A stretch of DNA of 64,000 bases from contig NZ_CP121671.1 of NCBI RefSeq assembly GCF_029714185.1, positions 2,666,001 through 2,730,000 on the forward strand, in the 5' to 3' direction. Position 1 is the first letter of the stretch, and every line of letters begins with the position of its first letter. This document shows, in pieces, positions 25,938 through 34,394 of this stretch. The stretch comes from Halobacillus naozhouensis. GTDB lineage: Bacteria > Bacillota > Bacilli > Bacillales > Halobacillaceae. The notes beneath the pieces are model-generated. The model was not told where the DNA came from, searched no databases, and saw only the letters and a program-made list of their open reading frames with translations. Made by a program: the position numbers and the translations under genes.

Positions 25938-25981
25938 GTTACTCTTTTATTAATGGTCTAGTTGACAGGGATATGTGCACC

Positions 25982-25999
25982 TCAGGTCTTTTTTTATGA
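25982..25999. repeat. Right arm of the interrupted acuC/motS terminator
   Basis: TCAGGTCTTTTTTTATGA, ending in the motS stop codon region. Complementary to 24670-24687 at 17 of 18 positions. Contains the T-run expected after the acuC-side stem. Confidence 0.7.
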
Positions 26000-26779
26000 A
26001 GAAATACCAGTGTCAAGAATGACAATCTCAACCCTGCGATTCTTACTCCAATTCTCTGTCGAATTGTTTGGTACAACAGGGCGCGTATCAGCATAGGCAG
26101 ACGCTGTGAATCGACTTTGCTTTAATCCTTCTGTATTTGAAAGTAAGTACCTAATGACACTCCCTGCCCGGGCACCTGATAGTTCCCAGTTCGAGGGATA
26201 TTTAAAGGTGGCGATTGGACGGTTATCCGTATGTCCTTCTACTTTTACCTCATTTGGTATAGCAGCCAACAGTGTTCCCACTTTGTTAAGAAAAGGCTTA
26301 CCTGCTTCAAGAATCGCTGCCTCACCGCTGTCAAACAGCAGCTGTTCCTGCAACACTAATACAATCCCCTGGTCTGTTCTACTAGCTGAGATCGTGTCCT
26401 GTAGATGGTGGCTTTCAAGGTATTGGTTTACTTCCTTAAGCAGATCATCCAAGTCAGAAGGTTGACCTGCAGTATGTTCAGGATCAGCTATAATTATCGA
26501 ACTGTTTGTTGACTGATTAAACTTGTTACTCAACTGCCCATTTTCTTGAATCTTCACTTGATCTGTCGGATTCTCATTATCAACAAGAGAAGGGTAAAAT
26601 TCAAAAACCATTTTGTTTTGAAAGGACTCAGCTATCGCATCAAATTTTACTAGGTTGACTTGAGACATTGAAAATAAAAGAATGAAGAATACTAAAATTA
26701 AAGTGACCATGTCTGCATATGTAGTCATCCATTTGGGGGAGCCTTTTTGATCTGTTTTTCTTCGACGCTCAAACTTCAT
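25994..26779 (-). CDS. motS: Flagellar stator protein MotS (OmpA/MotB family)
   Basis: Stator subunit that anchors to peptidoglycan and, with MotP, drives the flagellar motor, by homology with sodium ions. 261 residues: short cytoplasmic start, a single transmembrane helix with the ion-binding Asp23 (TTYADMVTLILVFFILLFSMS), and a C-terminal OmpA-like domain with VEGHTDNRPI and LSGARAGSVIRYLL. The start overlaps the end of motP by 11 bases, so translation is coupled. Sodium use is inferred from the motPS-ccpA gene order, not proved by the sequence. Confidence 0.94.
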   Translation of the reverse strand: MKFERRRKTDQKGSPKWMTTYADMVTLILVFFILLFSMSQVNLVKFDAIAESFQNKMVFEFYPSLVDNENPTDQVKIQENGQLSNKFNQSTNSSIIIADPEHTAGQPSDLDDLLKEVNQYLESHHLQDTISASRTDQGIVLVLQEQLLFDSGEAAILEAGKPFLNKVGTLLAAIPNEVKVEGHTDNRPIATFKYPSNWELSGARAGSVIRYLLSNTEGLKQSRFTASAYADTRPVVPNNSTENWSKNRRVEIVILDTGISS

Positions 26780-27599
26780 TTGCTGGTTCCTTTACTTGAG
26801 CTCTCCCATACTTTGCCTTCTCTTTCGGTACATTTTTATCTTCCTCCGAAAGAAAAGCACTTAGTTTTTCTTCAAGAAGTTTAGGGTTCTGGCCGGATTG
26901 TATTCCTATAACTCCTTCAATGATCACTTGCTTAATAAAAACTTCCTGATCGGTTTTATTTGCAAGTTTCCCAGCCATAGGGTTAAATACTAAATTAGCC
27001 AATAACGTACCATATAGTGTTGTCAGAAGCGCTACTGCCATCTTCGGACCTAAGGTTTCAGGGCTGCTTAATGTCTGCAACATAAGTACAAGCCCGATTA
27101 ACGTCCCAATCATCCCCCAGGCTGGAGCATACTCTCCTGCCTTTTCAATAATCTTTCTTCCTCGCTCGTGCCGTTCTTCAACTGCCACAATCTCTGCGGT
27201 CATGATCTCGTTAATCATTTCTGGCTGGGCCCCGTCCACCGCCAGTAGAATGCCTTTCTTAATAAAAGGGTCTTCTACTTCATTAAGCTCACTCTCGAGT
27301 GAAAGCAGACCTTCTCTGCGCGCTTTGTCGGATAGTTTAACGAATAATTGTACTAATTCACGTAAACTCATATCACATCTCTTAAATGATTCCTTGAGCA
27401 CGCGAGACGTGACCTTCATTTCTGTTACATTAAAATTTACCATTAAAGCCGCGAAAAGTCCGCCAATTACAATTAAAATAGAAGCGGCATCAGCAAAAGA
27501 AGCCGCTCCTCTGATGCCTGCACTCGACATGATTCCATACATAACCATCACAATACCTATAGTGAGCCCGATTGGAGTCAACACATCCCGCTTGTTCAT
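26769..27599 (-). CDS. motP: Flagellar stator protein MotP (MotA family)
   Basis: Four-transmembrane partner of MotS. 276 residues. Hydrophobic segments lie near the N-terminus (LTPIGLTIGIVMVMYGIM; ASILIVIGGLFAALMV) and in the C-terminal half (APAWGMIGTLIGLVLMLQTL; MAVALLTTLYGTLLANLVF); the large cytoplasmic loop between them contacts the rotor. GGGGAGAG precedes ATG 27599. It lies 47 bases after ccpA with no terminator between, so ccpA-motP-motS form an operon as in B. subtilis. Confidence 0.95.
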   Translation of the reverse strand: MNKRDVLTPIGLTIGIVMVMYGIMSSAGIRGAASFADAASILIVIGGLFAALMVNFNVTEMKVTSRVLKESFKRCDMSLRELVQLFVKLSDKARREGLLSLESELNEVEDPFIKKGILLAVDGAQPEMINEIMTAEIVAVEERHERGRKIIEKAGEYAPAWGMIGTLIGLVLMLQTLSSPETLGPKMAVALLTTLYGTLLANLVFNPMAGKLANKTDQEVFIKQVIIEGVIGIQSGQNPKLLEEKLSAFLSEEDKNVPKEKAKYGRAQVKEPANEV

Positions 27600-27646
27600 T
27601 GATCTCTCTCCCCGATTTATAAATACATTTAGTATTTATATCGGCA

Positions 27647-28648
27647 CTACTTCGATTGTGTTGAGTTCCTTTCAATAATTCTATGAGGCAAAGTAACATT
27701 TTGCTCTTCGACTTCTTCTTTGTTCATAAACTTCGTGAGTAACCGCATAGCTACTGCCCCAATGTCATACATAGGCTGAACCACTGTTGATAAGGTCGGT
27801 CGAACCATCGTAGCCAGACGAGTGTTGTCAAACCCAAACACCTCTACATCTTCAGGTACTGACAATCCCCTGTCTTGTGCTCCATGAATGACCCCTAAAG
27901 CCATTTCATCCGCTGCAACAAAAATAGCACTAGGCTTATCATTAAGCTCCCAAAGCTGTTCAAATGCCTCAATCCCTGAGTCGTAGGAATAGTCTCCAGT
28001 AATAATCAACTCATCATTTATGGAAAGGTTACGATCACGCAGAGCACGCTTGTATCCTTCAAGCTTTTGATTGTTTATTTCAGTATTTTCAGCCCCCGAC
28101 ACGTAGGCGATCTGCTCATTATTGTGAGAAACTAATAATTCTACAGCTTCATAGGCAGCCTGTTCATAATTAATATTGACTGAAGGAGTTTCCTTCGTTT
28201 CATCTACTGTCGCTGCAAGAGCCACAGGTACGGAAGCATTTTTAAATTCGTGGACATGATCGTCAGTAATTTTTCCGCCCATAAATACAAGTCCGTCCAC
28301 TTGTTTTCCGAGCATAGCATTAATTAAGTGGAGTTCCTTGTCTTTATTTTGATCAGAGTTACTAAGAATAATGTTGTAATTGTACATCGTTGCTATATCT
28401 TCAATCCCTCGAGCTAATTCCGCGAAAAAGATACTTGAAATATCAGGAATAATTACCCCGACTGTCGTAGTTTTCTTGCTGGCCAGTCCCCGTGCTACAG
28501 CGTTTGGCCGATAACCAAGCCGCTCGATAGCATCATTTACTTTTTTTCTCGTTGCTGGTTTTACATTGGGGTTACCGTTCACTACTCTTGACACCGTGGC
28601 CATTGATACACTTGCTTCTCTCGCTACATCATATATTGTTACATTCAT
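27647..28648 (-). CDS. ccpA: Catabolite control protein A
   Basis: LacI/GalR-family global regulator of carbon catabolite control; binds cre sites together with HPr-Ser-P. 333 residues. The N-terminal helix-turn-helix and hinge are canonical (TIYDVAREASVSMATVSRVVNGN; RPNAVARGLASKKT), followed by the periplasmic-binding-protein-like core that binds the corepressor. GGAGGAGG lies 8 bases before ATG 28648. Two likely target sites are in this window: upstream of ackA and at 47.8 kb. First gene of an operon with motPS. Confidence 0.97.
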   Translation of the reverse strand: MNVTIYDVAREASVSMATVSRVVNGNPNVKPATRKKVNDAIERLGYRPNAVARGLASKKTTTVGVIIPDISSIFFAELARGIEDIATMYNYNIILSNSDQNKDKELHLINAMLGKQVDGLVFMGGKITDDHVHEFKNASVPVALAATVDETKETPSVNINYEQAAYEAVELLVSHNNEQIAYVSGAENTEINNQKLEGYKRALRDRNLSINDELIITGDYSYDSGIEAFEQLWELNDKPSAIFVAADEMALGVIHGAQDRGLSVPEDVEVFGFDNTRLATMVRPTLSTVVQPMYDIGAVAMRLLTKFMNKEEVEEQNVTLPHRIIERNSTQSK

Positions 28649-28698
28649 ACTGCTTCCTCCTCCGTCGATTACAACTATTCCGACATATTATAAATCTC

Positions 28699-28727
28699 AT
28701 CATACGATAATTAGCTATCCTCCGCAA
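28699..28727 (-). promoter_or_regulatory. Promoter of ccpA
   Basis: On the minus strand TTGCGG (28722-28727), 17 bases, TATGAT (28699-28704), about 50 bases before the start codon. A further TATAAT near 28770 may mark a second, upstream promoter. Confidence 0.6.
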
Positions 28728-28793
28728 TGTCCCTTAATTGTTCGTTAGTTCTAGGATACCCTAACTATTATACCGAATAACATGATAACAAAA

Positions 28794-28829
28794 AAATAAG
28801 TCAAGCTGAAATTTCAGCCTGACTTATTT
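28794..28829 (-). terminator. Terminator of aroA
   Basis: AAATAAGTCAGGCTGAAA pairs with TTTCAGCTTGACTTATTT (one G-U position); the minus strand continues with TTTTTT. It separates aroA from ccpA. Confidence 0.88.
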
Positions 28830-28863
28830 AACATGACATAATTTGTTCATAAAATTGTGCAGA

Positions 28864-29949
28864 TCATTGTCTAGCTAAGGCATTTACGTTAAAGTTATTT
28901 AATTCTTTCATAAATGATTCAAAGGTTGGAATATCCATTTGCTGTGCTGAATCTGAAAGAGCAACAGCAGGGTCTGGATGTACCTCTGCCATCACACCAT
29001 CCGCACCAATAGCAAGGGCTGCTTTTGCTGCAGGCAGAAGCAGGTCTCTTCGCCCTGTTGAGTGTGTTACATCAACCATAACAGGTAAATGCGTTTCTTG
29101 CTTTAGAATTGGAACGCTTGAGATATCCAGAGTATTTCTAGTTGCCTTCTCATATGTCCGAATTCCACGTTCACAAAGAATAATATTACCGTTCCCACGA
29201 GATATTATATATTCTGCTGCGTTAATGAACTCGGAGATAGTTGCGGACATTCCACGTTTTAATAAGACAGGTTTATTGACAGACCCAGCTTCTTTCAACA
29301 ACTCAAAGTTTTGCATGTTCCGTGCACCAATCTGAATGACATCGAGATAATCAACCGCTTGTTCAATATCAGCTGGATTAACGATTTCACTTACAACTGC
29401 TAAATCATGTTCATCAGCTGCTTTTTTTAATATTTTCAAACCTTCGATACCAAGGCCCTGGAAATCATAAGGTGAAGTTCTTGGTTTAAAGGCACCGCCT
29501 CGCAATAATTTCAACCCTTGCTTTTTAACGGCTTCAGCCACAGTAGATACTTGTTCATAACTTTCTACTGCACATGGCCCCATGATAAAGTGGTGTTCTC
29601 CATCGCCAAATTTTTCACCTTTAATGTCAATTACCGTATCTTCAGGCTTTTTCTTCCTGGAAACTAGCAATGCTTTTCTATGGTCATCCTCTTGAAGTTC
29701 AAGACCAGCCTTGAATATTTCCTTAAACAAATGAATAACCGTTGAATCTTCAAAAGGACCATCATTGTGTTTTGAAATTTGGTCAAACATGACTCTTTCT
29801 CTAACAGGGTCAAACCGATTCATCCCTTGTTTTTCTTTAATCTGACCAATATCCTTTACCAATTCACCGCGTTTATTGATTAAATTCAAAAGCTGCAAAT
29901 TAACCTCTTCCAGTTGATTACGCAACTGGTCTAACTGTTGGTTACTCAT
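28864..29949 (-). CDS. aroA: Chorismate mutase / DAHP synthase fusion
   Basis: First step of the shikimate pathway (phosphoenolpyruvate + erythrose-4-phosphate to DAHP) with a fused AroQ-type chorismate mutase that also mediates feedback control. 361 residues: mutase domain about 1-85 (LNLINKRGELVKDIGQIK) and class I DAHP synthase about 110-361 (FIMGPCAVES, RGGAFKPRTSPYDFQGLG, LKRGMSATISE, DVTHSTGRRDL). ATG 29949 follows AGGAGG by 7 bases. The fusion form is the usual Bacillus one. It lies upstream of ccpA, as in B. subtilis. Confidence 0.97.
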   Translation of the reverse strand: MSNQQLDQLRNQLEEVNLQLLNLINKRGELVKDIGQIKEKQGMNRFDPVRERVMFDQISKHNDGPFEDSTVIHLFKEIFKAGLELQEDDHRKALLVSRKKKPEDTVIDIKGEKFGDGEHHFIMGPCAVESYEQVSTVAEAVKKQGLKLLRGGAFKPRTSPYDFQGLGIEGLKILKKAADEHDLAVVSEIVNPADIEQAVDYLDVIQIGARNMQNFELLKEAGSVNKPVLLKRGMSATISEFINAAEYIISRGNGNIILCERGIRTYEKATRNTLDISSVPILKQETHLPVMVDVTHSTGRRDLLLPAAKAALAIGADGVMAEVHPDPAVALSDSAQQMDIPTFESFMKELNNFNVNALARQ

Positions 29950-30156
29950 AACTAGTCCTCCTATGTCTATTATTATTATTTTAGAACCCAAAATTCATTC
30001 AAAAGATAATTAGGAATAATTATAGCTAATTTTACGAAAGTTGTCACCCATAGTAAGGGCTTTCATGAAAAATTGTTTAAAAAGTTCATCATTTTCAGTC
30101 ATATCACTATATAAATTCAAAGATTAGAGGCTGATCATAAACGCACTTCCTTTTTC

Positions 30157-30486
30157 TTATGTGTGATCAGAAGCATTTGTTAATGATGCGACTGTGATAT
30201 TATGATGGCTATTATGCCAGCAAACAGCCTTGTCTTTAAATAACAACGCCTGTGGGGATTCATGTTTCACGTGATAGTCTTCAGCAATTTTGTTGCTAAG
30301 CACTCTATCTTCCTGTACATAAAGTATGAAACAGGGAAGGTCAGATTCCTTGCAATATAATTCGTACTCTTCTTTCGCTGAAGCACTAATCGGACAAGTA
30401 AGACTATGCTTTAAAAGAAAAAATACCTCGTTGTTCCTAATAAGATCACTCAATTCCTGCTCAGTTGTTATGTGCTGAATAGTCAT
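30157..30486 (-). CDS. ytxJ: Monothiol bacilliredoxin-like protein YtxJ
   Basis: 109-residue thioredoxin-fold protein with a TCPIS motif in which the second active-site Cys is Ser (Cys31, KHSLTCPISASAKEE). Members of this family are linked to bacillithiol redox chemistry. Cytoplasmic. Start ATG 30486 follows AAGGAG. In B. subtilis ytxGHJ form one stress operon; here a strong terminator lies between ytxH and ytxJ, so ytxJ may depend on readthrough or a promoter of its own. Confidence 0.88.
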   Translation of the reverse strand: MTIQHITTEQELSDLIRNNEVFFLLKHSLTCPISASAKEEYELYCKESDLPCFILYVQEDRVLSNKIAEDYHVKHESPQALLFKDKAVCWHNSHHNITVASLTNASDHT

Positions 30487-30539
30487 AGAAAAGTCTCCTT
30501 CTACAGAATATCTGTTAGAAAAGCTCTAGGTTAAAAAAA

Positions 30540-30559
30540 GCAGGGGCTCCTGCCCCCGC
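30540..30559 (-). terminator. Terminator after ytxH
   Basis: GCGGGGGC / GCCCCTGC, 8-base GC stem (one G-U), loop AGGA, then TTTTTTT on the minus strand. Close to an ideal intrinsic terminator. Confidence 0.92.
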
Positions 30560-30570
30560 TCTAATGGATC

Positions 30571-31032
30571 TTATACGTTTGAAGAAGTCGTTGAATCTTG
30601 TTGTTTCTCAAGCTCCTGTGCTGCTTCTTCGATCGCCTCCGCAACCTCCTGGGCAGCTTTCTCGGCTTCCTCATCATCATTACTTCTAGCGCTATTTACT
30701 TTGTCTTGGAAAGATTTTGTAGAGTCCTTTACTTTTGAACCTAGCTCCTGTGATTTTTCTGAAACTGTTCTTGAAAATTGTGAAGAAGATTCAACAGCAC
30801 GGTCTTTCCACTCACCGCCTTTTTCATATGCCACATCTTTCCACTCGCCAGCACGCTCTCTCCAATCACTTGAACCTTCACTAATATTCGTGCGCAACTC
30901 TTTACCTGATTTAGGGGCAAACAATAACGCCACAACTGCACCCACTAGTCCACCAATAAGTGATCCCAGTACAAAATCTCTTCCATTCCCATTAGACTTA
31001 TCAGTTTGCTGGTTGTTTTGATTACTCATCAT
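30571..31032 (-). CDS. ytxH: YtxH-family general stress protein
   Basis: 153 residues. A Gly-rich hydrophobic segment (FVLGSLIGGLVGAVVALLFAPKSGKELR, about 20-47) is the YtxH domain signature and probably inserts in the membrane. The rest is a hydrophilic, Lys/Glu/Ser-rich helical repeat (WRERAGEWKDVAYEKGGEWKD) that looks amphipathic and LEA-like. Function unknown; in B. subtilis it belongs to the sigma-B regulon. ATG 31032 has AGGAGG 6 bases away. It lies 15 bases after ytxG in an operon behind a sigma-B-type promoter. Confidence 0.9.
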   Translation of the reverse strand: MMSNQNNQQTDKSNGNGRDFVLGSLIGGLVGAVVALLFAPKSGKELRTNISEGSSDWRERAGEWKDVAYEKGGEWKDRAVESSSQFSRTVSEKSQELGSKVKDSTKSFQDKVNSARSNDDEEAEKAAQEVAEAIEEAAQELEKQQDSTTSSNV

Positions 31033-31047
31033 TGCATTCCTCCTATT

Positions 31048-31464
31048 TTATTTATGATCTTCATTTTTCGATTTCTTCCAGAGATTAATGGCTACTTGTC
31101 CCCACTTCATCGCCTGAGCTGCTGAATCTGTGTTGTTATTCGCAGATGTCGTCAGACCCTTGGAAAAGGTTCTTAGAGACTGATTAAAGTCCTGCACAGA
31201 ATCGCCAATCCCTTTAACACCATCTACCAATGTATTTAGCTTTTGAGATTTTTCGCCTACATCTTCTGCTAATTTATTGGTTTTATTTAATAATGCTGTC
31301 GTTTCTAACGTAATACCTTCCATTTGTTTCTCAACGCCTTCTAATGTGTCAGCTACATTATTCATGGTACGGCGTACGGCGACTAGTGTTCGAGCTACAT
31401 AAATGACCAGAACCGCAAATGCTATCGCTGCAATAAGTGCAGCAATATATAACATAATTATCAT
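31048..31464 (-). CDS. ytxG: YtxG, DUF948 membrane-anchored stress protein
   Basis: 138 residues. An N-terminal transmembrane helix (MLYIAALIAAIAFAVLVIYVA) is followed by an amphipathic helical region typical of DUF948 (VRRTMNNVADTLEGVEKQMEGITLETTALLNKTN). Function unknown; general stress protein in B. subtilis. I prefer the ATG at 31464; GTG 31479 and ATG 31455 in the same frame are alternatives, as the binding-site spacing (AAGGAG, AGGGG) is ambiguous. First gene of ytxGH. Confidence 0.87.
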   Translation of the reverse strand: MIIMLYIAALIAAIAFAVLVIYVARTLVAVRRTMNNVADTLEGVEKQMEGITLETTALLNKTNKLAEDVGEKSQKLNTLVDGVKGIGDSVQDFNQSLRTFSKGLTTSANNNTDSAAQAMKWGQVAINLWKKSKNEDHK

Positions 31465-31510
31465 TGCCCCTAAGCACACTCCTTCTTCGTATGTATTTAC
31501 AGTTTAGTAA

Positions 31511-31536
31511 TTACCCATTACAGGAAATTTATAAAC
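31511..31536 (-). promoter_or_regulatory. Sigma-B-type promoter of ytxGH
   Basis: On the minus strand GTTTAT (31531-31536), exactly 14 bases, GGGTAA (31511-31516), 47 bases before the ytxG start. This matches the general stress sigma-B pattern GTTTAA-N14-GGGTAT at 10 of 12 positions, consistent with the regulation of B. subtilis ytxGH. Confidence 0.8.
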
Positions 31537-31654
31537 GTGTATCGCTATTATTGGATATATTCTAGATACATTTTGTAAAACCCTCTAAATTTAGACGGAA
31601 TTTTCACAAAGTAATAACGTGCGAACTAAAATGCGTTGTCCGCACGTTCATATA

Positions 31655-32950
31655 CTAAACACTGCTTTCTTCATAAGCCTTTTGAAACTTCTGAATATCT
31701 CCTGCACCCATAAATAATAAAACCCCTTCTTCATATTGCGCCAATTGATTTGTATCTTCAATATTAAGAATATAAGCTTCAGGTATAAGATTTTGCAGAT
31801 GTTCAATGGTAAGCTTACCACTGTTTTCCCTTGCAGATCCAAATATATCACACAAATATACAGCATCAGCCAATTTTAAGCTTTCAGCAAACTCATTTAG
31901 AAATGTTTTTGTTCGAGTGTACGTATGGGGCTGGAAGATAGCGACAATCGACCTGTCTGAATACTTCTTCCTTGCTGAATCAATCGTAGCTGTAATTTCA
32001 ATCGGATGATGGGCATAATCATCAACTAAAATTTGATCATTCCATTCCTTTTCTGTAAACCTTCGTTTCACACCAGAAAAGGTGGAGAGTTTGCGAATTT
32101 GCTCGGCTGGCATCCCTTCATAGTGACATATGGCTATAACACTCAAAGCATTTAAAACCGTATGTGTTCCAAATTGCGGAATGGTAAACGATTCATAGAA
32201 CGTATTGCGTACAAACACATCGAAGGTCGTTCCCTGCTCGTCTTCATGAATATTTTGAGCCTGAAAATCATTTGTATCCGCTAATCCGTAATACAACACA
32301 GGAACATTTGCCTGAATGTGCTGAAGATGCTCATCATCACCACAAGCTATAATTCCTTTTTTCACTTGCTTCGCCATTTGCTGAAAAGCTTGGAATACAT
32401 CTTCAATACTTGTGAAATAATCAGGATGGTCGAAATCAATGTTGGTCATAATCGCATAATCAGGTTCATATTCTAAGAAATGTCTGCGATATTCACAGGC
32501 TTCAAAAGCAAAAAATTGACTTTTCTCATGCCCTTTTCCCGTTCCATCGCCAATTAAGTAGGAAGTGGGATAATTTTCAGAAAGGACATGAGCCAGCAGC
32601 CCTGTAGTCGATGTTTTGCCATGGGCCCCTGTTACCGCAATACTTGTGTACCTCTGCAGCCAGTTACCCAGGAATTCGTGATACCAATAAAATGGTAGCC
32701 CAAGTTGTTTGGCTGCATTAACTTCTTCATGGTCGTCATTAAATGCATTTCCAGCAATAATAATTAGTCCTTCTTTTATATTATCTTTAGTAAAAGGAAG
32801 AATAGGGATCTCTCTCTCTTCAAGGACTTCCTGTGTAAAAAATCTTTTTTCCACATCAGAACCTTGAACATTTTTTCCGGAATCATGCAAAATTTGTGCC
32901 AGCGCACTCATTCCTGTTCCTTTAATACCAATAAAATGGTAAGTTGTCAT
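31655..32950 (-). CDS. murC: UDP-N-acetylmuramate-L-alanine ligase
   Basis: Adds the first amino acid, L-Ala, to UDP-MurNAc using ATP in the cytoplasm. 431 residues: N-terminal UDP-binding domain (IGIKGTGMSALAQILHDSG), central Mur ligase domain with the ATP loop VTGAHGKTSTTG (about 103-114) and EACEYRRHFLEYEPD, and a C-terminal domain with VDDYAHHPIEI and FQPHTYTRTK. ATG 32950 is preferred over TTG 32956, giving GGAGG a 9-base spacing. It sits between the nicotinate enzyme and ytxG. Confidence 0.97.
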   Translation of the reverse strand: MTTYHFIGIKGTGMSALAQILHDSGKNVQGSDVEKRFFTQEVLEEREIPILPFTKDNIKEGLIIIAGNAFNDDHEEVNAAKQLGLPFYWYHEFLGNWLQRYTSIAVTGAHGKTSTTGLLAHVLSENYPTSYLIGDGTGKGHEKSQFFAFEACEYRRHFLEYEPDYAIMTNIDFDHPDYFTSIEDVFQAFQQMAKQVKKGIIACGDDEHLQHIQANVPVLYYGLADTNDFQAQNIHEDEQGTTFDVFVRNTFYESFTIPQFGTHTVLNALSVIAICHYEGMPAEQIRKLSTFSGVKRRFTEKEWNDQILVDDYAHHPIEITATIDSARKKYSDRSIVAIFQPHTYTRTKTFLNEFAESLKLADAVYLCDIFGSARENSGKLTIEHLQNLIPEAYILNIEDTNQLAQYEEGVLLFMGAGDIQKFQKAYEESSV

Positions 32951-33104
32951 AAACAAGAACCTCCAAAATAAAGTAAATCACTATTGTATAGTGTATGTAA
33001 TTACAAGTTAGCTTGCGATTATTTTGCTCGCCTCATACTCTCTTCGTAAAAGAATACTCTTCATTCTACCATGTCAATACCTCGTAAAAAAGCGTCTAAT
33101 CTTA

Positions 33105-33135
33105 TGAAGCTTACTCCATGAGAGAGCAAGCTTCA
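33105..33135. repeat. Inverted repeat downstream of the nicotinate phosphoribosyltransferase gene
   Basis: TGAAGCTT / AAGCTTCA, 8-base arms with a 15-base loop that can itself partly pair, located between murC and the 33.2-34.3 kb gene. It lacks a direct T-run on the minus strand, so it is a weak terminator candidate at best. Confidence 0.4.
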
Positions 33136-33171
33136 GCCGCTGTCTCCACAAGGAGAAATAGGCAGTACACC

Positions 33172-34287
33172 TTATTCATTCCCAATAAAATCAACAAGCT
33201 CAAGACGAGGATTAGGTTTATAACGTCTTCCTTCTTTTGCCTCTTGATTCCCATTAATTTTGACATTATCTCCTGTAAACCCGATTCCTATTTTCAAAAG
33301 GCTTCCGCCAACTCCATACATATCCACAGGTACGTTTAATTCTTCAAATGATCGGATCCGCTTTTCAGTGAATCCTCCGGTCACAACTATTTTCACATGT
33401 TCAAACCCTTCTTGATCGAGGGCTTTACGAAGGGCAAAAACCAACTCTGGATTAACACCTCTAGGATCAAAAGTTCCCATCAGGTGTTGATTTCTAAGAA
33501 AATACTTATCAACTAAATTTCGGGAGGTATCCAGTCTTACACTTACAAGGTCATCACCGAATTCACGAGCAACTCGCAGAGAATCCGTAATGACATCATT
33601 ATTGTAGTCTACGAGTGCCATAAGCTGGTCTTCAGGAAATTGACTTTGATAAGCTTTGCATGCTGCCACTACGTCCCCTCTGAACATTTGGATCAAAGCA
33701 TGGGGCATTGTGCCCATTCCTTCTTTTCCCCACCATTCATTCATAGCATGAGTAGCCTGGGCCGTTGAACCACCGATAAAGGCAGAATAACCATCTCCCG
33801 ACTGTTGCGTGAAATGGTCGTCTCTATCCCCCATGAAAATAACCGGTTTTTGCTTTCCAGAAGTTCGGCCAGCTTTTACGACGTTGTACACATTTGTAGC
33901 CACGGATGTGCGCCGTGCCAATATTCCATCGATAATCCCTTCTAAAAAGCCAAAGTACTGGTAGGGACCTGTGATAGTCAGAACTGTTTCATATGGACTG
34001 ATTTTATCGCCATCTTTTAAAGAGCGTATTTCAAGCTCCTCAGGGTGATCGGCAAACGTATGGATCAGAGCAATGGCTTCATCTGTTCCGCACAGGACAG
34101 CGTTATGCTTTTTTTGGAAGAACTGCATCGTTACCACGTTATCAGCTAAATGTTTTTCGATGATTTCTTTCGTTTTTAAAAAATAAACAGCTGAAAACCA
34201 TCCTTCAGCAACACGTTCATCAAATTTGAATGTTCTATTCGTTAAGCGAGAAATCTCGCCATTTAATTTACTTTCAATTTCTTTCAT
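33172..34287 (-). CDS. Nicotinate phosphoribosyltransferase (short form)
   Basis: Joins nicotinate and PRPP to make nicotinate mononucleotide, the first step of NAD salvage. 371 residues, shorter than the roughly 490-residue B. subtilis PncB and closer in length to the compact forms known from archaea. Family features: the phosphate-binding ending KIVVTGGFTEKRI...VPVDMYGVGGSL, the SVRLDTSRNLVDKY segment, and a central region with a conserved His (FIGGSTAQATHAMNEWW). AAGGAG precedes ATG 34287. It is inserted between murC and sftA. Substrate choice (nicotinate versus nicotinamide) is inferred from overall similarity. Confidence 0.85.
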   Translation of the reverse strand: MKEIESKLNGEISRLTNRTFKFDERVAEGWFSAVYFLKTKEIIEKHLADNVVTMQFFQKKHNAVLCGTDEAIALIHTFADHPEELEIRSLKDGDKISPYETVLTITGPYQYFGFLEGIIDGILARRTSVATNVYNVVKAGRTSGKQKPVIFMGDRDDHFTQQSGDGYSAFIGGSTAQATHAMNEWWGKEGMGTMPHALIQMFRGDVVAACKAYQSQFPEDQLMALVDYNNDVITDSLRVAREFGDDLVSVRLDTSRNLVDKYFLRNQHLMGTFDPRGVNPELVFALRKALDQEGFEHVKIVVTGGFTEKRIRSFEELNVPVDMYGVGGSLLKIGIGFTGDNVKINGNQEAKEGRRYKPNPRLELVDFIGNE

Positions 34288-34394
34288 CTTTTTACTCCTT
34301 AAGAAATTAGGATCTGTTAAAGCTTCATTCTTTGTATATGATATAGAATTGGTACATTTTTAACAAGAGCTTTTCTAGTTTGAATGAGAAGGTA

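Larger units (their letters stand above)
24685..25984 (+). mobile_element. IS3-family insertion sequence, apparently intact (1300 bp)
   Basis: Two overlapping frames (orfA, orfB) as in IS3/IS150-type elements. Imperfect terminal inverted repeats start TGA and share, after alignment, ATATCCC, TCA and TAGAC blocks (left about 24685-24714, right about 25956-25984). Both transposase frames are open and the DDE residues are present. The element lies exactly between two 18-base arms (24670-24687 and 25982-25999) that are complementary at 17 positions. I could not identify a clean target-site duplication, so ends may be off by a few bases. Confidence 0.88.

Noticed and set aside
27202..27678. 158-codon plus-strand frame opposite motP
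   Set aside because: Antisense shadow of motP with no ribosome binding site and no recognisable protein features.
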